Positions 44,392-54,447 of a DNA stretch of 64,000 nucleotides are shown piece after piece. Under the pieces are notes generated by a model that was not told the origin of the DNA, did no database searches, and saw only the letters and a program-made list of their open reading frames with translations. The position numbers were made by a program, and so were the translations under genes. The stretch is from Rhodospirillaceae bacterium (GTDB taxonomy: Bacteria; Pseudomonadota; Alphaproteobacteria; Dongiales; Dongiaceae): NCBI GenBank assembly GCA_008012315.1, contig SSEL01000004.1:82038-146037 (forward strand), given 5' to 3'. Within the stretch, counting starts at the first letter, position 1; each line of letters opens with the position of its first letter.

Positions 44392-45954
44392 ATGACAACT
44401 TGGAGCAATTTGCGGCCATCGCGCCGACATTTTCTAACCGGGGCTGCGGCTCTCGGGTTGACCGGTTCCGTCGGTCTTTTGAACGTCAAGGCTGCCGGCG
44501 CCGCGGAGGAACCGAAGCGCGGCGGCACTTTGCGGCTTGGCATTGGCGGTGGCAGCACGACGGCCAGCCTCGATCCCCGCAGCTATACCGATATTGTGAC
44601 CATTACGCTGGGGGCACAATTCTTCAGCAGCTTTGTCGAATTCGACGCAGATCATCAGATTCAGCCGGCGCTGATCGAAAGCTGGGATGTGAAATCTGGC
44701 GCCACGGAATGGGTGCTGACCGCCCGGAAAGGAGTCACTTTCCATAACGGCAAGACCGTGACCATCGATGACCTGATCTATTCCCTGAATCTTCATCGGG
44801 GTGAGTCAACCTCGGGTGTCGTCGGTCAAACCAAGCATATCAAAGAGGTCAAAAAGATCGGCGACCGCCAAATCGGCATTACGCTGTCCCGCGGCGATTC
44901 AGAGCTGATCAACCTTTTGGGCGATTTTCATTTCAAGGTCGTGCCGGATGGATTTACCGATTGGTCCAAGCCGATCGGCAGCGGTCCTTTCGTCTTTGAA
45001 AGCTATGTGCCCGGGGTCAGTGCGAAGGGCAATCGCTTTGCCGACTATTGGGCCACCGACCGCGCTTTTGTCGATGCCGTTGAAACAACCGTCATCAATG
45101 ACACACCGGCACGTACCAATGCCCTGATCGCCGGCCAGGTGGATATCATCAATCGTGCCGATAAGCGGACGGTCGATCTGCTGAAACAGGCCAGCAACGT
45201 GACGTTGGAAACGGGGCCGACCGGCTGGCATGCCATCATTGCCGCCAGGACGGATACCGCGCCGTTCAATAATGCGGATCTGCGCCTTGCTCTGAAATAC
45301 GCCATCGACCGTGAGGAATTCCTGAAAACGCTGCTGAATGGCTATGGAACGGTCGGCAATGATCACCCGATCCGGCCGGGCGATCCGTTCTACAATAATG
45401 AACTGCCGCAGACCCGCTACGATGCCGATAAAGCGAAGTTCTATTTGAAGAAGGCCAATCTCGGCAATATATCGCTGCAGCTCAGCGCTTCCGAGGCGGC
45501 TTTTGAGGGAGCGATCAACGCCGCCGAACTCTATCAGGCAACCGCCGCCAAATCGGGGTTGACCATTTCCATCCTGCGGGAACCGGTTGACGGCTTCTGG
45601 TCCAATGTCTGGCTGAAGCGGCCGTTTACCCAGTCCTATTGGCAGGGGCGGTCGACCGCCTTGCAGATGCTGACCGCGCCGTACAAATCGGATTCGCCCT
45701 GGAATGAAACGGCATGGCGCAATCCCTCGTTCGACAAGCTCCTGACCGATGCTGCGGCGGAAATCGACACTGCCAAGCGCAAATCCTATGTTTGGGAAGC
45801 CCAGCGGCTATTGCATGAAGATGGCGGCGCCATCATCCCTATTTTCCAGGATGAATTGGAAGCCCATGGAACTCAGGTAAAAGGCTATCGCGTCGGTGGT
45901 ATCGACAGCCTGTTCAACGGGCGCATTGCCGAATATGTCTGGCTTGACAGCTAG
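44392..45954 (+). CDS. Second Tat-exported DppA-family substrate-binding protein
   Basis: 520 residues, a paralogue of the preceding gene with the same domain order and a Tat-like signal (PSRRHFLTGAAALGL, about 9-23). Shared blocks include KPIGSGPF/KPIGTGAF and PVDGFWSN/PVDGFWDN. It is probably the product of tandem duplication, perhaps with changed ligand range. No transporter membrane or ATPase subunit is adjacent. The start follows ACGGGGAAACG. Confidence 0.88.
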   Translation: MTTWSNLRPSRRHFLTGAAALGLTGSVGLLNVKAAGAAEEPKRGGTLRLGIGGGSTTASLDPRSYTDIVTITLGAQFFSSFVEFDADHQIQPALIESWDVKSGATEWVLTARKGVTFHNGKTVTIDDLIYSLNLHRGESTSGVVGQTKHIKEVKKIGDRQIGITLSRGDSELINLLGDFHFKVVPDGFTDWSKPIGSGPFVFESYVPGVSAKGNRFADYWATDRAFVDAVETTVINDTPARTNALIAGQVDIINRADKRTVDLLKQASNVTLETGPTGWHAIIAARTDTAPFNNADLRLALKYAIDREEFLKTLLNGYGTVGNDHPIRPGDPFYNNELPQTRYDADKAKFYLKKANLGNISLQLSASEAAFEGAINAAELYQATAAKSGLTISILREPVDGFWSNVWLKRPFTQSYWQGRSTALQMLTAPYKSDSPWNETAWRNPSFDKLLTDAAAEIDTAKRKSYVWEAQRLLHEDGGAIIPIFQDELEAHGTQVKGYRVGGIDSLFNGRIAEYVWLDS

Positions 45955-45959
45955 CAGTA

Positions 45960-47021
45960 CTAGTTCGTGGCGCCGAGAAGTTGCTCGACGCCCGGATGCA
46001 GGGGAATGACAGTGGTTTCGACATGAGCATCCGGGCCCGACGCGCCGGGATTCGAGGTCACCTTCGTGCCACGTTGCGGCACGACCAGCGTCCGCGCCAG
46101 GTCGTGGGCCACGGCATTATCGGTTTTCGCCGTGACCACGAACAAGACCGGAATGATGAAGGTATCGGTTTCACCCTTGGTCGCATCGGTACCCGCAGGC
46201 AGATGCGCGAGCAGAAGGTCACGCCTATCGGTCCCGATCTTGGCCTTGTCGGCCGCGCCGACCGGGATGAGCCGGATCGGCATACGCTCAGCGATATCGG
46301 TGATTTCCGCCAGATCGGGACGTTCGACGATCGCGATGGCGTCGACCTTGCCGGCTGCCAACTGGCTCGCCGCTTCTGAGAGCTCCATGGGCAGCAGCTT
46401 GACCCGGCGGCTGGTCAGGCCGAGCGTGATGAAAATCTGACTGATCGAGGTTGCGCCGTCGCTTTCGGCGGGATTGGTGGCAACCCGCTTGCCTTTCAAA
46501 TCCGTCAGGCTCTTGATCGGCGAGGCCGCCGGCACAATCACCTGCAAGGTCACATCGCCGACCGTGGCGATGGCGCGCAAATCTGGGTCAGGGCCGGCTT
46601 GCTTGAACGGTCCTTTGCCTTGAGCGGCGAGGGCAACCAGATCGGCCTGGACAATGGCGGCATCGAGGCCGCCCGCCCGTAATTGCTGCAGACTTTCGAC
46701 GGCCCCGTCGGTTGTCTGGGCCATGCCGACAACACCGGGTACGCCACAAGCTTCGCTCGGTGCGCAATCGGCGCCGCCGGTCGGATTGCTGATCGCATTG
46801 CCGATTTCGGCAGCGATGTTGAACAGATGGGAACCGGGCCGGCTGGTGCCGATACGGAAATAGGTGACATCCTGGGCCGAAACTTGGCTGACCAGGCCGT
46901 CCATCAGGCTGAGCCCGCCAAGAGCGGTCATGGCGGCCAGGACGATGGCGGCGCCATAGATCCGGCGGCTGTTCCACCGGTTCCGGTTCGACCTCAAATT
47001 CCTGGTTACGCTCTGCAACAT
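45960..47021 (-). CDS. TAXI-family TRAP transporter solute-binding protein
   Basis: 353 residues. An N-terminal hydrophobic segment (about 22-50, ending SQVSAQD) acts as signal or anchor, followed by a TAXI domain with FRIGTSRPGSHLFNIA and DLKGKRVATNPAESDGATSIS. TAXI proteins bind C4-type or amino acids for TRAP transporters. No DctQM membrane subunit is present here. It converges on the second DppA-type gene, 5 nt away. Confidence 0.85.
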   Translation of the reverse strand: MLQSVTRNLRSNRNRWNSRRIYGAAIVLAAMTALGGLSLMDGLVSQVSAQDVTYFRIGTSRPGSHLFNIAAEIGNAISNPTGGADCAPSEACGVPGVVGMAQTTDGAVESLQQLRAGGLDAAIVQADLVALAAQGKGPFKQAGPDPDLRAIATVGDVTLQVIVPAASPIKSLTDLKGKRVATNPAESDGATSISQIFITLGLTSRRVKLLPMELSEAASQLAAGKVDAIAIVERPDLAEITDIAERMPIRLIPVGAADKAKIGTDRRDLLLAHLPAGTDATKGETDTFIIPVLFVVTAKTDNAVAHDLARTLVVPQRGTKVTSNPGASGPDAHVETTVIPLHPGVEQLLGATN

Positions 47022-47379
47022 TTCAAATCTGCCCTGACCCTCATATGCCCGGACTTCACCGGCGCGGCTGTGCCATCCTGAGTTCTTTCCGATCTATCAC
47101 ACGGCAATGAGGCAAGACTGTGATAGCACGCACCTATCCGCTCTTGCCGTCGCAACGCCGACGGTTCCTTTCCCAAGAGGGACAATCCTGTTACCCGGCC
47201 TGGTCCTCGGCCTGGTCCCCGGCTTGGTCCCGGAAAAGCGGGCCGGCCCAGCCATGCGCCAGAAACCCGGCGGCGGCAGATAGCGATGCGGTCCTTGCAT
47301 AGTTTGCCCCCTTTCCAGGGGCAGGGGCCTCTGCTACCACCCGGCAGCAGTATCGGTCCATCAGACTAAGGAAGCTTTA
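47022..47379. other. Intergenic region with three tandem 12-bp repeats
   Basis: No convincing gene in 358 nt. CCGGCCTGGTCC (47195-47206), TCGGCCTGGTCC (47207-47218) and CCGGCTTGGTCC (47219-47230) are tandem near-copies. The region should hold divergent promoters for the TAXI gene and the acyl-CoA ligase gene. Confidence 0.5.
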
Positions 47380-49491
47380 ATGTCGAGTAGCTTGTCGAAA
47401 CGGCAGCAAAATCTGCGCCGTTTGCTCAACCCGAAGCATGTCTGCATCGTCGGCGGCCAGGCCATGGAAGAGGCCATCCGGCGATGCGATGAGACCGGTT
47501 TCAAGGGCGATATCTGGATCGTCAACCCGAAGTATAGCGAATTGGGCGGCCGACGCTGCTATCCCTCCATCGCCGATCTGCCGGCGGCGCCGGATGCGAC
47601 CTTTATTGCCGTGCCACGGGAAGCGACCATCGACGTCATGGCCCAATTGAATGCGCGGGGCGCCGGCGGGGCGATCTGCTATGCCGCCGGTTATGCCGAG
47701 GTCGGCGGCGAAGGACATGGTCTGCAGCAGCGTTTCATCGATGCGGCGGGTGATCTGGCGGTCGTCGGGCCGAATTGTTACGGCGTCCTTAATTATCTGG
47801 ACGGGATTGCGCTCTGGCCGACCGGCCATCTGGGCAAGCGGGTGGAAACCGGCTGCGCCATTATCGCGCAAAGCGGCAATATCGCGCTCAACCTGACGAT
47901 GAACCACCGTTCGGTGCCCTTCGCTTATGTCATCAGCTCGGGCAACCAGGTGGTCCTCAACGTCGCCGATTACATCGACGCCTTGGCGGAAGACTCCCGG
48001 ATCAAGGCGATTGGCCTTTACATCGAAGGCATCACCGATGTTCCCGCCTTCAGCCGCGCCGCCGCCAAGGCCTTGGCGAATGGCAAGCCGCTGGTCGCGC
48101 TGAAGGCCGGCAATTCCGAACTGGGCGCCAAGCTGGCGATGAGCCATACGAGTTCACTCGCCGGCAGCGACAAGATGTATGACGCGTTGTTCGAACGCCT
48201 GGGCGTGATTCGGGTCCATACCATTCCGCAATTGCTGGAAACCATCAAACTGGTGTCGATCGCGGGCTTGCCGAAGGGCCGCCGCCTGGCAGTTTTCACC
48301 TGTTCGGGTGGCGATGGGCTGCTGACGGCGGATATCTGTGAAAAGCTGGATGTGCCGCTGCCGGGTTTCCCGCCGGCCCAGGCGGCCGATCTGCGGAGCC
48401 AGTTGCCCAATTTCGCCAGCGTCACCAATCCGCTGGATTACAATACCTCGCTCTGGGGCAGGGAAGATCTGCTGACGAATTTGTTCTCCACAGTCATGGC
48501 GGGCGATTTCGATGCCGGCATGCTGGTGCTGGACTACGCCACCGAAAGTGTGGAAAGCGACGAAATTTTCGATCGCAGCCGCCGTGCCTTGATCACGGCC
48601 TGCGAGCGGCACGGCAAAATGCCGATCATCACTGCAACGCTTCCGGAACTGTTCCCGGCAGGGCCGCGCGATCTTTCGGTGCAGCAGCATGGCGCGCCGA
48701 TGCAGGGATTGCCCGAAGCCCTGACAGCTTTTGCCTCGGCGCATAGCTTTGCCGAATATCGTGCCGGCCGGGCGGCCGGCAATGCCAGCCCGATCGAGAT
48801 CGAAGCCGTTCCCGTTCTATCAGAACAGGCGCCCCGGCGTCTGTGGTCCGAATATGAAGCGAAGAGCAAACTGGCGGAATTCGGCCTGAAGGCGCCGGCA
48901 AGCCGTCTGGTGTCGCCTAGCGAGGCGGCGGCTGCCGCGGCCGAACTCGGCTTTCCGGTGGTGATCAAGGTTGCGGAGCCGGTTCTGGCGCACAAGACCG
49001 AGGCCGGCGCGGTGGCGCTGAACCTGAAATCCGCGGCCGATGTGGAAGCCGCGATCCAGCGCATGTCGGCATCCCTGGCGACTTACAAGCCGGGCGCCAC
49101 GATCGCCAAGGTACTGGTCGAGCGCATGGTTTCCAATGTCGTCGCGGAAATGATCGTCGGCATCAAGCGCGATCCGCAATTCGGCCTCGCATTGGTTGTA
49201 GGGGCGGGCGGCATTCTTGTCGAAATGGTGGAAGATGCGACCATGCTGCTGCTGCCGAGCGATCGGGCCGCTATCGCAAGCGCGATCGGCAAGCTGAAGA
49301 TCGCCAAATTGCTGCGTGGCTATCGTGGCAAGGCGGCCGGCGACATCGACGCGCTGGTCGATGCGGTTGCCGCCATTGCCGCTTTCGCTCAGGCCCATGC
49401 GGCGACCCTGGTCGAGCTGGATATCAATCCGCTGATGGTGCTGACGGACGGCGCCGTGGCGGTGGACGCCCTGGTGGTGACTGCCGACTGA
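47380..49491 (+). CDS. NDP-forming acyl-CoA synthetase (acetate-CoA ligase family)
   Basis: 703 residues fusing a CoA-binding domain (about 12-110), a succinyl-CoA-ligase-like central domain (about 140-440) and a C-terminal ATP-grasp domain (about 480-700). The stretch MSHTSSLAGSDKMYDALF includes the conserved region around the phospho-histidine. ELDINPLMVL is the typical ATP-grasp end. It interconverts an acyl-CoA and acid with NDP/NTP, but the acid is unknown. The ATG at 47380 follows AGGAAGC. It may share a regulatory theme with the aminotransferase downstream. Confidence 0.88.
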   Translation: MSSSLSKRQQNLRRLLNPKHVCIVGGQAMEEAIRRCDETGFKGDIWIVNPKYSELGGRRCYPSIADLPAAPDATFIAVPREATIDVMAQLNARGAGGAICYAAGYAEVGGEGHGLQQRFIDAAGDLAVVGPNCYGVLNYLDGIALWPTGHLGKRVETGCAIIAQSGNIALNLTMNHRSVPFAYVISSGNQVVLNVADYIDALAEDSRIKAIGLYIEGITDVPAFSRAAAKALANGKPLVALKAGNSELGAKLAMSHTSSLAGSDKMYDALFERLGVIRVHTIPQLLETIKLVSIAGLPKGRRLAVFTCSGGDGLLTADICEKLDVPLPGFPPAQAADLRSQLPNFASVTNPLDYNTSLWGREDLLTNLFSTVMAGDFDAGMLVLDYATESVESDEIFDRSRRALITACERHGKMPIITATLPELFPAGPRDLSVQQHGAPMQGLPEALTAFASAHSFAEYRAGRAAGNASPIEIEAVPVLSEQAPRRLWSEYEAKSKLAEFGLKAPASRLVSPSEAAAAAAELGFPVVIKVAEPVLAHKTEAGAVALNLKSAADVEAAIQRMSASLATYKPGATIAKVLVERMVSNVVAEMIVGIKRDPQFGLALVVGAGGILVEMVEDATMLLLPSDRAAIASAIGKLKIAKLLRGYRGKAAGDIDALVDAVAAIAAFAQAHAATLVELDINPLMVLTDGAVAVDALVVTAD

Positions 49492-49518
49492 TTGCCTGCG
49501 ACATATCGCGCATCTGTG

Positions 49519-49558
49519 AAAACGGCCGTTCCGGGCATTTGGCCTGGAACGGCCGTTT
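49519..49558 (+). terminator. Terminator after the acyl-CoA ligase gene
   Basis: AAACGGCCGTTCC (from 49520) pairs with GGAACGGCCGTTT (49546-49558) across a 13-nt loop, with a short T-containing tail. A long, nearly perfect stem. Confidence 0.75.
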
Positions 49559-49651
49559 GGTCGTTTAAGGCAGTCGCTGTGAAGCCAGTCGGTATCGGGC
49601 GGCTTCGTTACCTTGAGATCAATAAGTAAACGATAACTCGAGGAGGAGCGT

Positions 49652-50839
49652 ATGGCCTACCATCCAGGCCGCCATTTTCTGCAGGTGCCGGGACCGACCA
49701 ATATTCCGGACAGAGTCCTGAAAGCGATCGCCGCACCGGTTCTGGATCATCGGGGGCCGGAATTCACCAAGCTCGGCCGCGAAGTCCTGGATCGGCTCAA
49801 GCCGGTTTTCAAGACCCGCCAGCCCGTGATGATTTTTCCCGCCAGCGGCACCGGTGGCTGGGAATCCGCCTTGGCCAATACGCTCTCCCCGGGCGATACG
49901 GTGATGACCTTCAATACCGGTCAGTTTGCTGTCCTCTGGGAAAAAATGGCAAAGCAGTTAGGCTTGAATGTCCACACGGTGACAACCGATTGGCGCCGCG
50001 GTCCCAGCCCGGAAGCGATCGAAGCTGCCTTGGCAGAAGACAAGTCGCATCAGATCAAGGCCATTCTGCTGGTTCATAATGAAACCTCGAATGGCGTGAT
50101 GTCGCGGGTGGCCGAGATCCGCAAGGCGATCGACCGGGCGAAGCATCCGGCCTTGCTGATGGTCGACACCATTTCCTCACTTGGCAGTGCCGATTTCCGC
50201 TTCGACGAATGGGATGTGGACGTCGCCGTCGGCGGCTCGCAGAAAGGCCTGATGCTGCCGGCCGGCCTGGCTTTCGTCGCCGTCAGCGAGAAGGCCCTGA
50301 AGGCGTCGAAGACGGCCAAGCTGCCGCGCGCTTTCTGGGACTGGGAGCCGATGCTGGCCAATTCGACAGGCGGCAACTTCCCTTACACGCCGGCCTGCAA
50401 TCTCTTCTTCGGCCTCAAGGAAGCGTTGAACCTGCTGGATGAGGAAGGGCTGGAGAATGTCTTCATTCGCCACAGCCGCCACGCCGAGGCGACGCGCCGG
50501 GCCGTGCAGGCCTGGGGTCTGGAGACGGTTTGCGCCGAGCCGCTGGAATACAGCCAGTCTGTGACGGCGGTCTTCACGCCGGAAGGGCATTCCGCGGACG
50601 GCCTGCGCAAGGTCATTCTGGAGCGTTTCAACATGGCCCTCGGTGCCGGCCTCGGCAAACTGGCCGACAAGGTCTTCCGCATCGGGCATCTGGGTGACTT
50701 CAACGATCTCATGCTGGCCGGCACGCTAGGTGGCGTTGAGATGGGGCTGTCTCTCAGCAACATTCCGCACCAGTCGGGCGGCATTGTCGCGGCGCTAGAC
50801 CACCTGTCGTCTCAGGCGGGTTTGCGCGCTGCCGCTTGA
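49652..50839 (+). CDS. Serine-glyoxylate-type aminotransferase (class V)
   Basis: A 395-residue fold-type I class V aminotransferase. The PLP lysine is K198 in GGSQKGLMLPAG, and the N-terminal QVPGPTNIPDRV and PASGTGGWESAL match serine-glyoxylate aminotransferases. It could convert serine and glyoxylate to hydroxypyruvate and glycine, as in the serine cycle. Aspartate-glyoxylate aminotransferases are close relatives. GAGGAGG precedes the ATG. It stands alone between two terminators. Confidence 0.88.
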   Translation: MAYHPGRHFLQVPGPTNIPDRVLKAIAAPVLDHRGPEFTKLGREVLDRLKPVFKTRQPVMIFPASGTGGWESALANTLSPGDTVMTFNTGQFAVLWEKMAKQLGLNVHTVTTDWRRGPSPEAIEAALAEDKSHQIKAILLVHNETSNGVMSRVAEIRKAIDRAKHPALLMVDTISSLGSADFRFDEWDVDVAVGGSQKGLMLPAGLAFVAVSEKALKASKTAKLPRAFWDWEPMLANSTGGNFPYTPACNLFFGLKEALNLLDEEGLENVFIRHSRHAEATRRAVQAWGLETVCAEPLEYSQSVTAVFTPEGHSADGLRKVILERFNMALGAGLGKLADKVFRIGHLGDFNDLMLAGTLGGVEMGLSLSNIPHQSGGIVAALDHLSSQAGLRAAA

Positions 50840-50857
50840 TACATGGATGACGCAAAT

Positions 50858-50895
50858 GACCCGGTCTTGCGATGCCGCGAGGCCGGGTCGTTTGT
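50858..50895. terminator. Terminator between the aminotransferase and the histidine kinase gene
   Basis: GACCCGG (50858-50864) and CCGGGTC (50883-50889) pair, followed by GTTTGTT. It lies between convergent genes. Confidence 0.7.
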
Positions 50896-52439
50896 TATGG
50901 AGAAGACGGTGTGATCACGCGGCTTGCCGGCAGGACGATCGTGACCGTCGTTCCCTGCTGTGGCCGGCTGGTCAAATGAAGTTGTCCGCCGAGCAGTTCC
51001 GCCAGGCGTTTCGCCAAAGCAAGGCCAAGGCCTGTGCCTTCGAATTTGCGGGCGATGCCGGTCTCCGCCTGGAAGAACGGCACGAAGAGATGATCGAGCG
51101 TGGCGGGATCGATGCCAATGCCGGTATCGATCACTGAAATCGATATGCCGCCACCTGCATCGAGCGTGGCCCGCAAGGTTACCTGGCCACCTTTCGGCGT
51201 GAACTTCACCGCATTGGACAGCAGATTGCCGATGATTTGCCGGACGATCCGCTGATCGATAAAGAGGTGCGGCAGGTCGGCTGGTATATCCGTCTGCAGC
51301 GCCAGGGCCGCGGCTTCAGATGACTCGCGAACCGCAGCGATCAGCGGTTCGACGATCATTTGCAAGGTTATTTCGGTCTCGTTCAAGACGAGCTTTCCGG
51401 CTTCGATCGTCGTGATATCGAGAATGTCATTGATGACATGCAGCAGCCGGTTGGCGCTGTGGTGAATGTCGCCGGCGTAATCGAGATAATCCGCGGCGCC
51501 CAAAGGACCATGAGTCTGCAGCCGCATCATTTCCGAAAAGCCGATGATGGAATTCAGCGGCGTTCGTAATTCGTGGCTCATGCGCGCGAGAAACTGCGTC
51601 TTGGCATGGCTTGCCTGTTCGGCTGTTTCCTTGGCGGCCATCAATCCGCGTTCGCGCTCCGTCAGCTCGGTGATGTCGTTCGCCGTCCCGCGGAAGCCGA
51701 GATGCTGGCCATTATCCGGATCGAAGACGGGAACGGCACTCACGAGCAGTAATTTGCGCTGGCCAGCCTTGTCTGACGCCTCGAAGACGTGATTTCGAAA
51801 AGGCGACAGATTCCGGAACCGGTTTCGCAGCGTCTGTTGCGCCCGCCGGTTGGTGGCGAGCTCATAGAGCGGCTTGCCGATCAGTTCTTGCGGATGGAAG
51901 CCCATGACGGCGAGGACACGGTCCGACACGGATGTCAGGGTCAGATGGCCGGTGCTTTCCCAGATCCAATCGGAAACCAGCCGGACGATGTCATCCAGGC
52001 GGCTTTGGATCCGCGTCAGATCCTGCACGCTGACCATATTGTCATGAACCATGACGATAAGGCAGGCCAAGGCTTCGAGCTGGCCGGCAGGATCGATCAT
52101 CGGGGCATATCGCAGGCGCACGCGATGGGCATGCTTCTTGACGGTCACGATGCCGTCGCGATAGGCGTGTCCATTCTGGCGCAATGCCTCGGCGTCGAGC
52201 TGAAGCTGCGGCGGGAGCAGATAGCTGAGATCGGTTCCGGCTTGCGGATCACTTGCCAGATCTCGATACGCGCTATTCGACCATAGCGGCAGGCCGCCGG
52301 GGGTCAAAATGACCAAAGGTGGGCCGTCGTCCAGAAGATTATTGGAAAAGAGCTGATGGAACGGCAGCGATGGCGGCAATGTTTCCAGCGCCGAAGATGC
52401 CTTGGAACCCTTTCGCCTGGAGCGATCCTGGCGGTTCAT
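50895..52439 (-). CDS. PAS-domain sensor histidine kinase
   Basis: 514 residues without membrane segments. Two PAS-like regions (about 40-135 and 145-260) are followed by the dimerisation domain with the H-box [14 protein letters not shown] (His289). The ATPase domain has the N-box NLLSNAVKF and the glycine motifs DTGIGID and [12 protein letters not shown]. It is likely a cytoplasmic sensor that phosphorylates an unidentified response regulator. It overlaps the DUF2336 gene by 4 nt (ATGA), so the two are co-translated. Confidence 0.9.
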   Translation of the reverse strand: MNRQDRSRRKGSKASSALETLPPSLPFHQLFSNNLLDDGPPLVILTPGGLPLWSNSAYRDLASDPQAGTDLSYLLPPQLQLDAEALRQNGHAYRDGIVTVKKHAHRVRLRYAPMIDPAGQLEALACLIVMVHDNMVSVQDLTRIQSRLDDIVRLVSDWIWESTGHLTLTSVSDRVLAVMGFHPQELIGKPLYELATNRRAQQTLRNRFRNLSPFRNHVFEASDKAGQRKLLLVSAVPVFDPDNGQHLGFRGTANDITELTERERGLMAAKETAEQASHAKTQFLARMSHELRTPLNSIIGFSEMMRLQTHGPLGAADYLDYAGDIHHSANRLLHVINDILDITTIEAGKLVLNETEITLQMIVEPLIAAVRESSEAAALALQTDIPADLPHLFIDQRIVRQIIGNLLSNAVKFTPKGGQVTLRATLDAGGGISISVIDTGIGIDPATLDHLFVPFFQAETGIARKFEGTGLGLALAKRLAELLGGQLHLTSRPQQGTTVTIVLPASRVITPSSP

Positions 52440-53563
52440 CGCCGGGTTTGTTCAAGGCGTTTGATCGATCGCAGAAAGTCGGGATTCAGTTTCCAGCGCT
52501 CAATGACTTTCGCGGCGGTTTCGGTTTTCAGCCGATCGAACAAATCGAGTGCATGCTTCATGGCATAGGCATCCTTCGCCAGTTCCTGGGGGTGGATACG
52601 CTGGAGCAACAGGAAGATGCTGGTAAAACTCGTTCTGTCGATATGTGACGCGCGTGACACGATGACGAGGCCTTCGGCACCCTCGTCATAAATCAGTTTA
52701 CGAATGGAGGACGCTTTCAACTGAGTCAGCTGGCCAAGCAAGGCTTCGAATAACGCAACTTCGCCCTGACGCAGGGTCTGGAGAAGCAATGCCGGCGTCA
52801 GCTGCTGTTTCTTTGACAGTTCAACGGCGAGGTTATGCGAGGCCGTCTCCTCTTCAGCCTGCCAGACGGCGCTCTCGATGGCTTCCTCAGCGGCTTTACC
52901 AACGGCGAGATCGACGCCGATCTCATCGACCGGAAAATTCTCCACAATGAACTGCCGCAAGGCTGCGGAAACCCAGGTATACATCCGCTTGGCCAGCTCA
53001 GGATCCAGGTCATTGCGGCGGAGCAGGGGCTCCTGAAACTCGTCGACGGTGCGCGATTGCTCGACCAGATAGGCCATGGTCGAGTTGGAGATCTCGGCGC
53101 CATGGTTCTGCAACAACGTCCTGATGACGTCGGGCGCCCCCGTTGCCACCAGAGAATCGCAAACCGCGATACTGACACCACGCCGCATCGCGATGGCAAG
53201 GCGATGGGCCTGGCTTCGGTGACGCACGATCTCGATCAAGGACGAATCCGACAGCAGGTCGCTTTTCAGGAGAATTGGCGAGGCAATGTCGAAATCGTCA
53301 TTGGCCAGGATTTCCACGATCTCGGGCGGGGCGTTATGCGAGGCGGCGAGTTTGGTCGCCAGGGATTTGCGGATTGGCCGTGCGACATCCTGAATGAGCT
53401 TTTTCAGGATATCGTTCATGAGGGCAAGTTCATGGGGGGTCAACTGACGGGCATCGTCATCGACCAGGCTGCTGATGGCAACGGCCAGCGCACTGCGCCC
53501 ATCAACCGAGTTGTCACGCGCCAAGTCAACGAGATGACTGACGTCCGACGCGATCGCGATCAT
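52436..53563 (-). CDS. DUF2336 protein
   Basis: 375 residues, mostly alpha-helical repeats with the DUF2336 pattern (LARDNSVDGRSALAVAIS near the start and IVEILANDDFDIASPILL in the middle). The family is nearly confined to alphaproteobacteria and its function is not established. Its coupling to a PAS histidine kinase suggests a partner role in signalling. It is the first gene of the pair and divergent from the PAS/MCP genes. Confidence 0.85.
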   Translation of the reverse strand: MIAIASDVSHLVDLARDNSVDGRSALAVAISSLVDDDARQLTPHELALMNDILKKLIQDVARPIRKSLATKLAASHNAPPEIVEILANDDFDIASPILLKSDLLSDSSLIEIVRHRSQAHRLAIAMRRGVSIAVCDSLVATGAPDVIRTLLQNHGAEISNSTMAYLVEQSRTVDEFQEPLLRRNDLDPELAKRMYTWVSAALRQFIVENFPVDEIGVDLAVGKAAEEAIESAVWQAEEETASHNLAVELSKKQQLTPALLLQTLRQGEVALFEALLGQLTQLKASSIRKLIYDEGAEGLVIVSRASHIDRTSFTSIFLLLQRIHPQELAKDAYAMKHALDLFDRLKTETAAKVIERWKLNPDFLRSIKRLEQTRR

Positions 53564-53919
53564 GCTTCAACAGCTCGCATATTGCCCCGCCGATGCCGGA
53601 ACTCTGACGTTACAGTTTCCGGTCTTCGCACACCTAATTTGTACAATCTAAAATTTGATTCTTACTTATTACTTAAGTTTTACAGCTCCGCTTATATTTG
53701 GTCATACCTTAAGGTTGAATTTTGTCAAAGTGCTAAGCGATGGTTTTGCCAAAAAAGTCGTGGAAAAACGCCACCGGATGCCGGGCAAATTAATTGTTTT
53801 GTAAGGATGCCCGGTCAGAAAGAATTCGAGTGGTTTCAATAGCCAGTACCGGCTGACGCTTCTCACCAAATCCGGCATCCAAAGCCAGTCTGCCAAGAGG
53901 CGTCGAACGGGATTGATCG
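53564..53919. other. Intergenic region, locally AT-rich
   Basis: 356 nt between divergent signalling genes. The centre (about 53630-53760) is clearly richer in A and T than its surroundings. It should hold promoters for both directions. No gene or clear repeat is seen. Confidence 0.4.
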
Positions 53920-54447
53920 ATGAAGGCAACAACGCATCTACTGACCCATCACGAACGGCGTTTTGCCGCCGATGACGTGATCGTCACCAAAACCAACTTA
54001 AAGGGGCATATTACCTACGCCAATCGGGTGTTCCTCGACTTGTCGGGATTGGAGCTCGATACGGCAGTCGGGGCACCCCATAGCGTGATCCGGCATCCGG
54101 ACATGCCGCGTTGCGTTTTCAAGTTGCTGTGGGATCGGCTGCAGGTGGGGCGCGAGGTCTTTGCCTATATCGTCAATCGCTCCACCAACGGTGATCATTA
54201 TTGGGTCTTTGCCCATGTAACGCCTTCCTTCGGAAGCGGCGGCAAAGTGGTCGGCTATCACTCCAACCGCCGGTTGCCAAAGCGCGAGACGCTCGATCAG
54301 GTCATCCAGCCTCTCTACAAGGATCTTTTGGCTGAAGAAAACCGCCAGCAAAACCGCAAGGAAGGGATGAACCGCGCCTTCGATCTGTTGATGGCGAAGC
54401 TGAAGGAGCGAGGATTGGACTATGACGAATTTATTTTCTCCATTTAG
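53920..54447 (+). CDS. Aer-like PAS domain protein (stand-alone)
   Basis: 175 residues. A PAS domain (about 15-125) with [20 protein letters not shown] and [16 protein letters not shown] matches the N-terminal FAD-PAS of the aerotaxis receptor Aer. A helical C-terminal tail follows. In Aer this domain is fused to the signalling part; here that part is a separate gene, overlapping by 26 nt. The likely role is redox or energy sensing in chemotaxis with the adjacent MCP. Confidence 0.85.
   Translation: MKATTHLLTHHERRFAADDVIVTKTNLKGHITYANRVFLDLSGLELDTAVGAPHSVIRHPDMPRCVFKLLWDRLQVGREVFAYIVNRSTNGDHYWVFAHVTPSFGSGGKVVGYHSNRRLPKRETLDQVIQPLYKDLLAEENRQQNRKEGMNRAFDLLMAKLKERGLDYDEFIFSI

Noticed and set aside
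42514..44430. Long antisense open frame (about 640 codons) over the first DppA-type gene
   Set aside because: Composition-driven shadow with biased residues and no domain; the sense strand has a Tat signal and a full binding-protein domain.
47097..47300. Possible small protein encoded opposite the 12-bp repeats
   Set aside because: The repeated residues (PGTRPRT) just reflect the DNA repeats; no ribosome site or family.
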